The notes: generated from the sequence alone by a model not told the origin. 64,000 bases of DNA from Micrasema longulum (GCA_022494885.1 JAGVSM010000473.1:105354-169353); one strand, 5' to 3'; numbered from the stretch's first letter, positions 51,330-61,754 are shown. Numbers and translations are program-made.

Positions 51330-51890
51330 TGTATAGTAGACTCGGTGGGAGTGGAAGCGGGATAGAGGTGTTTATAATTGAATTTGGTTTAGTGATCGTT
51401 TGTAAGAAGACAACTTGTTATCAAAAAAATCAAAACTGGTATGTTGGCAGACCTGAGAATTCTGGGCATAGGGGAATGAAAACCATAGTTAGTTCTATAG
51501 TTATCGGTATGAAAGAGTCAGTTTTGTCTGAGGTTTCTAGTTGGGATGTTTAATTTTATTGATCAAATAGTTTTATTGAGTTGAGAATTTCAAATAGGAC
51601 TAGAAGGTCGGATTTATTTCGACGGTCTTGAAGAGAAGATATATTTTTAGGCTAATTTCTAACTAACTACGTATATTGGTCTCTGGATAAGCCCAACCTC
51701 CAGCCTATCTTTCTTCAAAACAGATGTTCAACTGATTCAATATTTTTGATGTGAACATCATAATATGGAGACCAGATAACAGAGGAATACTCTAGGTGCG
51801 GGCGAATTAGGGAACAGAAGAGAGCTTTAAGGGTATTGATATTTTTGAAGTCAGTTGTGCTTCTGGTTTTAAAACTACACAAGCTTCTTT
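51330..51890 (-). pseudogene. LINE fragment, decayed
   Basis: Reverse complement of the 22900-23330 element: CTCTGTTATCTGGTCTCCAT, ATTGAATCAGTTGAACATCT, GGCTGGAGGTTGGGCTTATC, AACTATGGTTTTCATTCCCC TATGCCCAGAATTCTCAGGT. Confidence 0.75.
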
Positions 51891-51899
51891 ATCAAGATA

Positions 51900-52170
51900 T
51901 ATATAACGCATCATCATCATTCCCTTTCGCACCTAATGTTGCATAGGGCACTGCATCGATTCTCCGATTGCAGTGTATCTTAATTTTTTTTTTTACATGA
52001 AGGTAAAATACTTAGTCTTCTGCTTCATGTGCCAGTCCAGGGACTGTAAAATATTCTAGAGTAAAACATAATTTTAAATCAATATTTCGTTGTAACCATG
52101 TTGGGAATCGAACCCAAGACCTCTTGCATGGATGCAAACGCGCTGACCACTACACCACGAGTCCGACGAT
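51900..52170 (-). mobile_element. tRNA-derived SINE (family S2), best copy
   Basis: Head (reverse complement): CGTGGTGTAGTGGTCAGCGC (A box) and GGTCTTGGGTTCGATTCCCA (B box); body; tail GATGATGATG at 51910. Length about 265 bp. Confidence 0.85.
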
Positions 52171-52444
52171 GATGTATAACTAATAAGTCTTTTCCTATTT
52201 TATTTTAACAGTGATTACTAAATATTAGCGAATATCGAAAAATATGGAGTCAATAGGTATTTTTGTCATGTTGTTATTGTAAAGATGGAAAGCGTGTAGT
52301 GAGATAGATACGATTTTTAAAACTAGACAGGAGTGGACTAAAAGAAATTTTGTTTATTTGGTTATTCATTATATTTTTTTTTACTACGAATCGCTTTTTT
52401 AATTTCTAAGATTTCCGAGTTGCCTAATTTTGATATTTTATTGA

Positions 52445-52605
52445 TACCTGTTTATATTTGTTACAACAGAGAGGGAAAACAATTTTGAGAAGGAAATATG
52501 GAAGTCTAGGCATTTACAGGGCTTATGACCTGTAATGCCAACTTAAAAGTAGCCACTTTACACAATGCGCAACATTCACCATTCTGCCCATGTTTAAACC
52601 AACAT
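52445..52605 (+). repeat. R1 repeat, partial
   Basis: TTACAACAGAGAGGGAAAAC, GGAAATATGGAAGTCTAGGC ATTTACAGGGCTTATGACCT GT, CGCAACATTCACCATTCTGC CC. Confidence 0.75.
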
Positions 52606-52739
52606 AAAACAGAATTAATTAAACAATATATATGTATCGTATTACCAGCGCTATGATTTTTTGAAAGTTTTGTATTTCTGAAAAAACCCCGCGTGTGACG
52701 TCTCAAATTCTCTTCTGCTTCTTCTAAGTTAGTTCTGTC

Positions 52740-53015
52740 GATTGGTCCGTTGACGGTAAATAAACCAGAAAACCAGCAGAGGTCTGAAACTGTGAGAGTG
52801 AAGTGATGTTTCGGAAGAAACTTAAAACCCTCTTGCTCCCTAAATCATTTGAATAAATCCTTAGCATGTGGTGACAAAGTACATTGGTTTTCTTAAATTA
52901 AAAAAGTTAAAATTACATATATATCTTTGTATAATCACTTTGTAAAGCGCCCTTGAGGTATTATACTACAAAAATGACGCCATATATGTTATCCATAATA
53001 ATAATAATCCAATTT
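52740..53015 (+). pseudogene. LINE D C-terminus and U1 tail
   Basis: ESEVMFRKKLKTLLLPKSFE and stop, then the 3' UTR with GTAAAGCGCCCTTGAGGTAT TATACTACAAAAATGACGCC ATATATG and an ATA microsatellite. It links the FGERAF LINE with the U1 3' UTR seen elsewhere. Confidence 0.75.
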
Positions 53016-53299
53016 CCCGTAGGGCTGAATTTCCCCTATGGAGAAGAAAGAGGAATTGTGGGTGGAAATTAAGAGGGTCCTTCCGGAATTAGACAGAAGA
53101 GGTAAACCATGAACTGGTTGTAATAGTAATGAAAATAAAATCTCGTTATTCGTAGTTGCTCGCTTTTCCAACAGGCATCGAGTTATGCCCGGTCAGCAAT
53201 TATTTCTATGGGCTATGAAGGTTAGTATTTTAATTGGCCGTTGTAATGAGAGTGTTTGTAAACATACACATATCTCAAGAGAGATGAAGAATCAATCAA

Positions 53300-54330
53300 T
53301 GCACAAAAATAGATCACGTATCAAAATATAAGTATTTAGGTATTATTATAGATTCCACTTTTAATTGGGAAGAACAGATAAAAACAGTTTGCAATAAGCT
53401 AAGATTTTGCCTACTTCACATGTACCATTTAAAACCATACATGCCATACCCGGTTCTGAGACTAGGTTACTTGGGGCTAGTTGACCCAATTATTCAATAT
53501 GGATTAAGAATATGGGGACTAAAGCTAGGGTTTCCTAGGACAGCGGTGCCCGTATTTTAACGGCCGTAGTGAACGGTGATGCGGTAGATAGCCGTCGTAA
53601 CGGTGACCAGAGTGTGGTTTCCTAGGAAAACGGTGTTATCAACACCATTTAACACCGTTTCCCTAGGAAACCACTCTCAAGTCGACGTTACGACGGCTGT
53701 CCACCGCATCACCGTTCACTACGGCCGTTAAGATGCGGGCACCGCTGTCCTAGGAAACCCTAGCTTAAGTTTTAAATCTTATACGGATAGAGTCTTGAAC
53801 TTACAGGTACAAATTTTAAAAATCATCGTACCTGTAAAAATAAAGAATGAGGCAAAATACAACAATAAAATATTATTTGATTTTGTTAACGTTTTGCCAA
53901 TAAACAAACAGTGTCCGTATAAGATAATGACAGATCATTTCCTCGATTGCAATTTTAAATCCAAAATAAACCACCAGATCATGACCCGACAAGTATCGGC
54001 ACAGCAGCTGATGGTACCATGACAGAAAAACTACTATGGTGACAGAACAATGGGTAGTGTAGTACCAAAACTGTACAATTTAATACCAGCCAAAAATCGT
54101 GAAGAAAAAAACCTAATTTCATTTAAAAAATAGTCAAAAAATTATTAAACAGCAAGTGAAACTTAAGTGTATAAATATATTTTATTCTTCAATTATTATT
54201 AAACTATGTATGTACTTACTTATAAATTAAAAAAAAAAATGTAATGTAACCCGCAGGCAAGCTTTGGCTTTGCGGGAACAAAAATACAATTATGTATGTT
54301 ACTTATTTTTTAAAATGAATAAAACTTTTT
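53300..54330 (+). mobile_element. LINE 3' part, interrupted by the 243-bp MITE
   Basis: KYLGIIIDSTFNWEEQIKTV CNKLRFCLLHMYHLKPYMPY, then VDPIIQYGLRIWG before the MITE; after it SFKSYTDRVLNLQVQILKII VPVKIKNEAKYNNKILFDFV, PINKQCPYKIMTDHFLDC. Then SKINHQIMTRQVSAQQ and a stop, a frameshift, and a UTR with TAATGTAACCCGCAGGCAAG CTTTGGCTTTGCGGG. Confidence 0.8.
53523..53765. mobile_element. 243-bp palindromic MITE, PIF/Harbinger-like, copy 2
   Basis: Same ends (AGCTAGGGTTTCCTAGGACA / TGTCCTAGGAAACCCTAGCT), same length and TAA duplications (53520-53522, 53766-53768) as the copy at 31512. Removing it with one TAA restores the LINE reading frame across the site, which proves the boundaries. Confidence 0.93.
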
Positions 54331-54439
54331 AAAAAATTTAAAAAAAATATTTTTTTTTTTTTTTTTTTAAATTACTGGATGAAATTCGAAAGTGCACGCA
54401 ATGACGGGGCTTAGTTAAGTAAACCGACAGTGTGCGACT

Positions 54440-54530
54440 TAGGGAGGGAAACAGAGAGGGAAAACATTTTGGAGAAGGGAACATGGAAGTATAGGCATTT
54501 ACAGGGCTTATGGCCTGTCATTGGCTGATT
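54440..54530 (+). repeat. R1 repeat, partial
   Basis: GGGAAAACATTTTGGAGAAG GGAACATGGAAGTATAGGCA TTTACAGGGCTTATGGCCTG TCATTGGCTG, cut by a reverse LINE tail. Confidence 0.7.
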
Positions 54531-54654
54531 TATTTATTCATACAAATACATTGCATATTACAAAAAAAAAACGTAACTCAAACTATATGAGGCCGAGAGC
54601 CCTGTATTGAGTTGGGATACAACATAATGGAAAGTGGAAGCATGCACATTAGGG

Positions 54655-54835
54655 TGGGTCGATATTTTTTTTTTCCGAATTTCGAAATGAAAGGGGTCTA
54701 AAAAGTTGCCTTTTGGATTTCTCTGAATGCTAAAAATATCAACAAAAAATATTTGATACCACTTTTGGCCAGAGCTTGAAGTTTTCGAAAAAGTTTTTTT
54801 TTGCGCTAAACCGGCTGTCATTTCACATTTGCCTT
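54655..54835. other. Unassigned sequence starting AGGGTGGGTCGATATTTT
   Basis: Sharp change from LINE UTR to a T-run and homogeneous sequence ending near GGCTGTCATTTCACATTTGC C. It looks like one end of a DNA transposon but the partner end was not found. Confidence 0.3.
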
Positions 54836-54839
54836 CAAA

Positions 54840-55210
54840 TCACTAAAAAAATAGCATAAAATATTTAGGAATTATAATTGATAAAAATATAAAATGGAAG
54901 AAGCAAATAAATAATATTTTAAATAGATTGAGAAAACTTAAATATGTATTTATTAGATTAAGGAATATATTAACCATCGAAAAATGAAAACCAATTTACT
55001 TTGCATTCGCCCAATCCATATTACAGTACGGAATAATCGGATGGGGTGGTGCTTTTAAAACAAATATTTTACCGATTGAAAAAATACAAAAATTAATTAT
55101 AAAAGTTATTTTGAAAAAACCGTCTACTTTTCCCACAAACACAGAAAGGATTGAAAATGTTGAACGAAATTTTTAAAAGTACCTAGATTATAAAAACAAT
55201 AAAACGCTTT
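54840..55210 (+). pseudogene. LINE fragment
   Basis: SIKYLGIIIDKNIKWKKQIN NILNRLRKLKYVFIRLRNIL, YFAFAQSILQYGIIGWGGAF, then NILPIEKIQKLIIKVILKKP STFPTN. The same segment occurs at 63520-63680. Confidence 0.75.
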
Positions 55211-55870
55211 GGATGTCACAGGGTTTAAAGAACACCCTGTATAAAACTTCATAGTTTGAAAGTGTTCAACGAAAATTATTAAAACACCTAGATTATAAAA
55301 ACAATAAAACGCTTTGTACTTACAGCCAATCTGCCAAACAAAATGGATTTTTATCGTTGAAAATAGACGCACTATATCTGAATTATGCTATTTAAATAAA
55401 TTTTTAAATAATAAAGTAGACTCTTTTAATCTACTCTCCAAAATTAATCTTAATGACCCCTTTCGCTTGACAAGAAATAAGTATTTATTCCATCTGCCAG
55501 TCTGTAGCACTAACTATGCACAACACTCTTTCCTCTAACTATAAGCTTTTTTTCATCCATTGATATATTTTACATGCCCCTTAATTTATTTAAAAATAAA
55601 TTAAGACTCATTCTTTCTGGCTGCGATACGATCCCACTTGCTATTTAATGATGCTCACACTTACACACACTTGGACATTTACTCCCACACAAATACACAT
55701 AAACACACCTCTACACTTACTATCATACAAATACACATCAACACACTCTTTTGTTGTAATATGAATATTTTTTATTTAGAAATTTCGCTGGTCTGTATTT
55801 GAACCGTATCTTTTTTATGTTATTATATCACTGTCGACTGTTTGTTTCTTTAAAATAAATAAATAAATAC
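55211..55870 (+). mobile_element. MITE end fused to LINE 3' end (copy of 33225-33905)
   Basis: GATGTCACAGGGTTTAAAGA ACACCCTGTATAAAACTTC joins to LLKHLDYKNNKTLCTYSQSA KQNGFLSLKIDALYL and its UTR, with the same junction as at 33243. Confidence 0.8.
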
Positions 55871-55959
55871 AGTGGTATTTGTTTGTTAGTAAAATTAGTG
55901 TCCTGACGAAACCGGTAGATATAGAGAAGTCGGTTTATGGTTAAACGCAATTATTTACC

Positions 55960-56245
55960 TGACAATGTTTTGAGTTTGGCCAAATATTTATAGACAGACT
56001 GAATTTCCTCCCTGTGGAGTTGTTTAGATCATAATTTGTGCAACAAAGATGGAAAACATTTTTGAGAAGGGAATATGGAAGTCTAGGCATTAACTGGGCT
56101 TATGACCTGTCATTGGCTGGTTTAAGTGCCCTGTGCAATATTCACCATTCTGCCCATGTTTAAACAAACATAAAACACAATGGTGAATGTTACGCATTGT
56201 GTAATATATAAGTCCTGTAAATGTTTTCCCTCTCTGTTGCAATAA
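55960..56245. repeat. R1 foldback repeat
   Basis: Forward arm to TGCCCATGTTTAAACAAACA TAAAAC, then the inverted stub ACAATGGTGAATGTTACGCA TTGTGTAA and AAGTCCTGTAAATGTTTTCC CTCTCTGTTGCAA. It lies 50 bases upstream of the secreted-protein exon. Confidence 0.75.
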
Positions 56246-56295
56246 ATGTATGTAAAATTATTTACTAATTCAAAAACTATTTAGCCTCCTGAACA

Positions 56296-56606
56296 ATGGC
56301 GTCGAAAACAAATACTTTTAAAGTGTGCATAAAAACAATATTGATTTTGTCGATCGCTTCGATCACAGTCGAGTGCAAAAGCGATCGACTTTCAAGTTCC
56401 GACGCGGCGAAGTTCCGCGACTTTGACGGCTATGCGAACTCGAGTGGCGGCCATTTTGGGAACGGCAGAACGCGGCAAGATGGCGGCCGCTTCGATTGGG
56501 CGAGAGACGACTTCGTCATGACGGACACGCTGGCGGACGGCGAAAACGAGAAAAGAATACAGTTCGGAGACATTTGTGCCAAGGAGACGTCCGTCGGGAA
56601 AAATGG
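56296..56606 (+). CDS. Putative first coding exon of a secreted protein
   Basis: ATG at 56296 (context CAATGG) opens 103 codons. They start with a typical signal peptide: a polar/basic start, a hydrophobic core VCIKTILILSIASITV, then EC. The mature part is hydrophilic with Gly/Asp/Arg-rich stretches and ends GDICAKETSVGKN. It stops at a strong donor AATGG|GTGAGT (56607), leaving phase 2. GC content and CpG are well above the flanks. The next exon is not found in the window, so the intron is over 7 kb or the gene is truncated. The family is not recognised; a secreted enzyme or matrix protein is possible. Confidence 0.45.
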
Positions 56607-56799
56607 GTGAGTTGTCAATCTTTGGGAGCATTTTTTGTTTTATTTTATAGTTATTAGGAAGAACGACAGAAATGAAAAAAAATACAGGGAGTATTCTTGA
56701 TGCAAAATTACTTTCGTTATTGTGTGATTTTTTTGTTTTATTCGTCAGAAACAAGGTAGAAACGAAAAAAGAACATTCTTCTTTTTCTACTTTTCCACA

Positions 56800-57480
56800 T
56801 CCGCTCCTAAGTGGAACATGTGGAGATTACCAGTTACCTCCAGGAGACCCTATCGCCGACCAGCACTCTCGCCTCCTCCTACGTCAATCCAGCGCCCCTT
56901 AGTTTCACCGAATAAAGTTGAAACATCGTCATCGACGGCCTTCCAGGATGGCGTGAGCCCGCAGGTTCAACTCAACTCAGGTTTAGGTTCTCATGAGACA
57001 TGCGCAGCACGTGTATGAGCCAGGTCCACCGCCGCATCCTCAAGACGCTCGTTATAGGAGGCTGCTGCGTCCGTCCTCGGACTTCGATGTTAGTTATAAA
57101 ATCGAACCACCTTATGCCTAATATTCTCCTCAAGCACTTGCTCTCAAAACTCAGAAGTTTAGTGTTCTGAGCTTCGGTAAGGTACCAAGATTCGCACCCA
57201 TATAAGAGTACTGGCATTTTACAAGAGTTGAATAATCGGAGAGTCAGAGTTCCAGACAACACGCATCATGTTGAAAGTTGCTCCAGCAATTCCTAGGCGG
57301 GTTGCGAGCTCTTTGTGCTGTGCATGCTTCCATCCTCAGTTATGTGAACTCCCAAGTATTTAAAGCTGTCACCTTTCTCGATCCTCTGACCATTATTATA
57401 GAGAAGCTGATCAGGGTCAGGACACGATTCGAAAAGAAAGAAAAGATAAATACGCTATATATAACATGTACTCGTCGAAA
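56800..57480 (-). pseudogene. LINE RT C-terminal region
   Basis: Minus strand: LRLFNSCKMPVLLYGCESWY, LTEAQNTKLLSFESKCLRRI, LGIRWFDFITNIEVRGRTQQ, then RRWTWLIHVLRM: typical post-RT domain (LLYGCESW, RRWTWIGH). Stops and frameshifts upstream. It lies in the putative first intron of the secreted-protein gene. Confidence 0.8.
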
Positions 57481-57779
57481 TCATTAGTACAGATGGCTAA
57501 CCTATGAAGAGTTGGTCGATGGTAATCAACATATGAGATTTAGGGCGTAATCGTCGGACTAAGTTGACGTACAAGGGTTAAGTTGATTGTGGTGTTTCCA
57601 AGTGCAGTCGAAGAGGTTTGTGCAAGTTGCAGATCAACGTTCTGCACTTGTAAATCGTGGTGCATGCATTTTGTTCTGAATTCCAGATTTCACAGTCTTT
57701 TTTCTCTTCTGAGGACACGGTATTCTCACAATATCACAATACTTTCTGCTTTCCAATGTTAATGATACATTTCTTGTGT

Positions 57780-58440
57780 TATAAACGTCTAAATATTCAC
57801 AGCAGAATGTCTAGCTATAAGAGATGCTCTTTATTACTGTCTATCACAATCCGATCCCCGTATAATTATTTTCACAGATTCTTTGAGCGCAATTAAGTCC
57901 AGTCCATCTCTAACGACCTGTCCAAATCTCATCAAAATGAACTGTTATGTTCCATTAGATCTATTTTATGGAGACCGAGAGATTCCAATAGAGATGTGAA
58001 TATATCTTGGATTCCAGCCGACTCGGGTATTAGGAGAAACGAGCGAGTCGTTGAACTGGCAAGAGAGGCTTTGACAAGCGGTTCACCTCCTCCCTTCTTC
58101 TATTCGCAAATTTCAAACTGGTTCCTTCTATTCATGAGCCAGGCTTACATCATTGGAATGTTCAATGGAATAAAAAACTAGTAGCAAAACTAAGGGTTCT
58201 TACAATAGACGCTTGCAAAATCATATTCCTTCTCAACCCTGGTTTAAGTCTGCAAAATTATCAAACAGATTGGTATCCAACATTTGTAGGTTAAGAATTG
58301 GACACTGCTGTACTAACAGTCACCTATTTAAAACTAAAGTAGTTCAGAGTCCATGGTGCGAGTGTGGCCTAGACATGGAAACGCCTGACCAATAACTGAC
58401 CGACACAATCATTATTTCAAAATTCCAAACATTAATTTGC
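57780..58440 (+). pseudogene. LINE RNase H domain and C-terminus
   Basis: TAECLAIRDALYYCLSQSDP RIIIFTDSLSAIKSSPS (RNase H with catalytic E and D), then in another frame NISWIPADSGIRRNERVVEL AREAL (WIP.H-like with His replaced by Asp/Ser), and RLVSNICRLRIGHCCTNSHL, PWCECGLDMETPDQ. RNase H-bearing LINE (I/R1-like). Frameshifted. Confidence 0.75.
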
Positions 58441-58689
58441 CTATAAATGTCACTTCTTTCCTATCCTCAATTAACATTTTGAACACCGGCCAAATACACA
58501 TAGAATTTACCCTGTGGCCGGCCCATTTTTGTGAAATTTCATGCTTTGTGAAGGGTGTTAATTACGAAAATACTAGGTCATTTTTGTATGATAGTTTTGC
58601 CAACATTGGCCTTTATGGAGAGCCACATTGCAATGTTTGCACATATACCTACAGCGTCTCACTCCTTTTTTGTGCTTTGTATGTCGTGT

Positions 58690-59250
58690 AAACACGTGAT
58701 TATATAACCCCGCGTTGTGTCCCGGTCCCGTATTTTCACGTAGTTTATTAGCAGCGAAAAAGTAATAATAAAAGTTACTAGATGTCAATAAAATGCACTT
58801 TTTTGAACTGCTGGTAAACCTGCTAAGGCTGCTATTCCTACTCGGATCTTTTAAAATCCCAGTCTATACATACTTATTTACATGGATGGCAGAAATCACT
58901 CTTCATAGGATGAATTGCCAATACTAATAATAGTTATAAAATTAACGTCTAAATCATCTCGATCACTAAAACGGACCAAGTTGTTAGGAGATACAACTGA
59001 ACTGAGCGCGCACCGTGCCCACACAAGCCCAAATTTAGACTCCCCCGCTTGCGACAAAACATTTTCGGTAGTTGACAAAACGGGCTATCCTGTCATAGTT
59101 TTAGATATTCTGCAATTATTATAGTTTTTGCACACGAGACCCACGAATGAACAAAAATATCGGTCGCGGCAAAACTTTACATCACACCGAGAACGAATCT
59201 TATTCGTATTCATATAAAAAATAGTAGGTTAAAATAGGGATCTTCTTTTT
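58690..59250. other. No gene seen
   Basis: Unique AT-rich sequence after the RNase H LINE; two short overlapping ORFs on opposite strands near 58900-59120 without family resemblance. Confidence 0.4.
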
Positions 59251-59660
59251 CTTTTTCTAGTGCCTTGCTGGGTCCCCCGACGTTGGCGATCACTACAGCG
59301 AAAGCATATGTATCTGTCCTGCGCTAATTTTACATTTCGCAGCCAGGACGACTGCTTATTGATGCACTCGCCGTAGTGATTCCTGGGAAAAGATGACCAG
59401 AGTGGTTTCCCGTTGCCTTCTCTGGTGAATTTTCTGTCGGGGTCACCTTCCCTTAGCTGGTTGGTTTTGGTTTTGAGGCGCCAAAAACTCGCCTTTCACC
59501 CTCTCGTTATCTGCTGTGATCACACCGTTACGAGTGTGACCCCATTGGCCAGGGTTCGCTAACGAGTTGGACTAGTCAGTAGTGTTGCCGGTGGAATGCA
59601 ACTGGGCGTTCGCGGCATTTTATAGAATCACATTCTCCAGCAAGAACGTTCGAACCCCAG
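59250..59660. other. Unassigned moderately GC-rich stretch
   Basis: Contains GATGACCAGAGTGGTTTCCC GTTGCCTTCTCTGG and ends TAGAATCACATTCTCCAGCA AGAACGTTCGAACCCC. The TTCGAACCCC could be a decayed B box. No ORF; no copy elsewhere in the window. Confidence 0.3.
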
Positions 59661-59700
59661 ATAAGGAACAGTTAAACAAATAATATATACTTTTTTATTA

Positions 59701-60131
59701 TACACGGTTTTTCAGGGCCAGATTGCGAAACTTCAGAGAAGCGTTCCTCATGGTAAGCTCTAAAAAAAATCCTAATTTTTTTTTTCCAAAAAGCCATTTT
59801 TGAAAAAAATAAAAAATATATATGATCTCAAAATGTAGTAAATCCTTTATTTCTCGGACAAGCAGTCCCTCCACAAACCCCTACCCCTCCTACCCAGCCG
59901 CTTCACTTGTCCGCGTCTGGGCGTATCGCTTCGTGGGTCAAATACGTTGAGGGGTAGGGGTTTTCGTAAGGGATACTAGTCCGCGAAATTTAAGATTTAC
60001 TCCATTTTGAGATGAAATTTTTTATTTTTTTTTTATTAATTTTTTGGAAAAATTTCGAAGAGATTTTTTTTACAGCTTACCGTCAGGAATGTTCTTCTGA
60101 AGTTTCGCGGTCTGGCCCTGAAAAACGTGTA
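59701..60131. mobile_element. 431-bp palindromic MITE
   Basis: Ends TACACGGTTTTTCAGGGCCA GATTGCGAAACTTCAGAGAA and, inverted, TACACGTTTTTCAGGGCCAG ACCGCGAAACTTCAGAAGAA. Arms match inward through CCCCTACCCCTCC/GAGGGGTAGGGG towards the centre near 59910. TA at both termini suggests a Tc1/mariner-type target. Confidence 0.85.
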
Positions 60132-60244
60132 TATTAATCTAATAAATATGTATATATATATTTTCCAATACGTCAAACAAGTTCACTAATATGATATTTC
60201 CATTTTAAGTTTTGAGTTATGTATACACTAAGATATTAAAATTT

Positions 60245-60765
60245 TTAAATTACAAATTTTTGTAGACAAGGACTGGATTCAACTCCCTGGGGAGCTGTTT
60301 ATATTAACATATTACAACAGAGATGAAGAACATTTAAGAAAAGGTAATATAGAAGTCTAGGCATCTACAGGGCTTATGACCTGTCAATGGCTGGTTTAAG
60401 TGGCCACTTTACACACTGTGTAACATTCACCATTCTGCCTATATTTGAACATCTATATTCCCTCAATTCTTTCATCTGTTGATGTTTGTGAAGTTAAAGA
60501 GCTGAAACCTTTATTTATGCGGGTGAGATTCATCTAATTGAATTATTTCACCTACATACTAGGCAACGCCTGAAAATATTATTTTTTCAATTTCTATACT
60601 TCTTCATGGACCAGGTGATTTATCAACAATATTTTGAGTTTGTCCAAATTTTTGTAGACACGTTCTTGATCTCTGTTGTAATATGTTAATATAAACAGCT
60701 CCCCAGGGAGTTGAATCCAGTCCTTGTCTACAAAAATTTGGACAAACTCAAAATATTGTTATAAT
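60245..60765. repeat. R1 repeat, most complete copy with inverted head
   Basis: Runs TTTTTGTAGACAAGGACTGG, CTCCCTGGGGAGCTGTTTAT ATTAACATATTACAACAG, GGCTTATGACCTGTCAATGG, GCGGGTGAGATTCATC, CAGGTGATTTATCAACAATA TTTTGAGTTTGTCCAA; then the head again in reverse (AGCTCCCCAGGGAGTTGAAT CCAGTCCTTGTCTAC). About 400 bp per unit. Confidence 0.85.
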
Positions 60766-60949
60766 TTATTCCTTATCCTCCCTAACAGGGATACCTTCTT
60801 TGCGATTTTCTTACTCGTATAGTCTGCATTTTTTGAAAAAGATAATTTAGAGTCAATCCAAACTCCTAGATATTTTATGCTTTCAACATTCTATAACATA
60901 AAAGGCCCTAATATATTCAAATATCGCCAGTTAATGCCAAAATTTATAA

Positions 60950-61440
60950 AAAAAAATAGCGTTATAAATCTATAATAACGCGTCCATGCACTTTGTAGCT
61001 GCTAGACGATTAGTAATCTAGCTTCAATAGGTAAACGTTATCAACTATCAAATATACACATTTAATAAATGAGGTCTAGAATTCCAACCATCCATGCGCT
61101 CAGTAGCTGCAAGACTTGTTGTTATCTAACTTCTATTTTTATAAATTTGTTTGTTATATATTTTTTTAAATATCACTAAATCTCATAACTTTATTGTCAA
61201 ATAAAAAAATTAAAAATGTAAATAGAGGCTAGATTTCTTATTATCTGTGCGCTCTGTAGCTGCAAGACGTGCTGTAATCTAGCTCCTGTATATCATAATT
61301 GGAGACGAGGAACAAGAATCCCAACCGTCCATGCGCTCTGTAGCTGCAAGACGTGGTGGGATATTTATTTATTGTACAGCGCCCTTGAGGTTATTTTCAC
61401 AAAAACGGCGCTATATAAATTATCCAAATATATATATATA
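60950..61440 (+). mobile_element. LINE 3'-UTR (family U1), extended copy
   Basis: Four occurrences of a CATGCGCTCTGTAGCTGCAA GACGTG-like motif (60983, 61096, 61247 and 61332), alternating with GCTAGATT and AATCTAGC blocks, ending CAGCGCCCTTGAGGTTATTT and GGCGCTATATAAATTATCC then TATATA. Confidence 0.7.
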
Positions 61441-61544
61441 TACTCAATCAATTTTATAATGTATTACCTACTTAAATATCCCATCTCGATCTCGCTAATG
61501 GAACTGAGTTTGTAAACCTAATTTAGCGTATCATGATCATTTAA

Positions 61545-61660
61545 AAATAAGGTGATCAGTCTTACACTTCAGGCATCAGTACGGAGAAAATGAATATTAT
61601 CGTGTTAAACATTTCAAACAAATAATTATTGTCGACATTGCCAGGAACTGATCGTTCTTT
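61545..61660 (-). mobile_element. tRNA-derived SINE (family S2), partial
   Basis: AAGGTGATCAGTCTTACACT TCAGGCATCAGTACGGAGAA AATGAATAT and a decayed B-box side TGCCAGGAACTGATCG. Confidence 0.55.
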
Positions 61661-61754
61661 ACCTAAAATTTGATTTAATAAATCCGTAAGGATAATAATC
61701 AAGGAGGAAACTTAACTTATTTACGTAACTACAAAATGTATTACGGACATTTAT

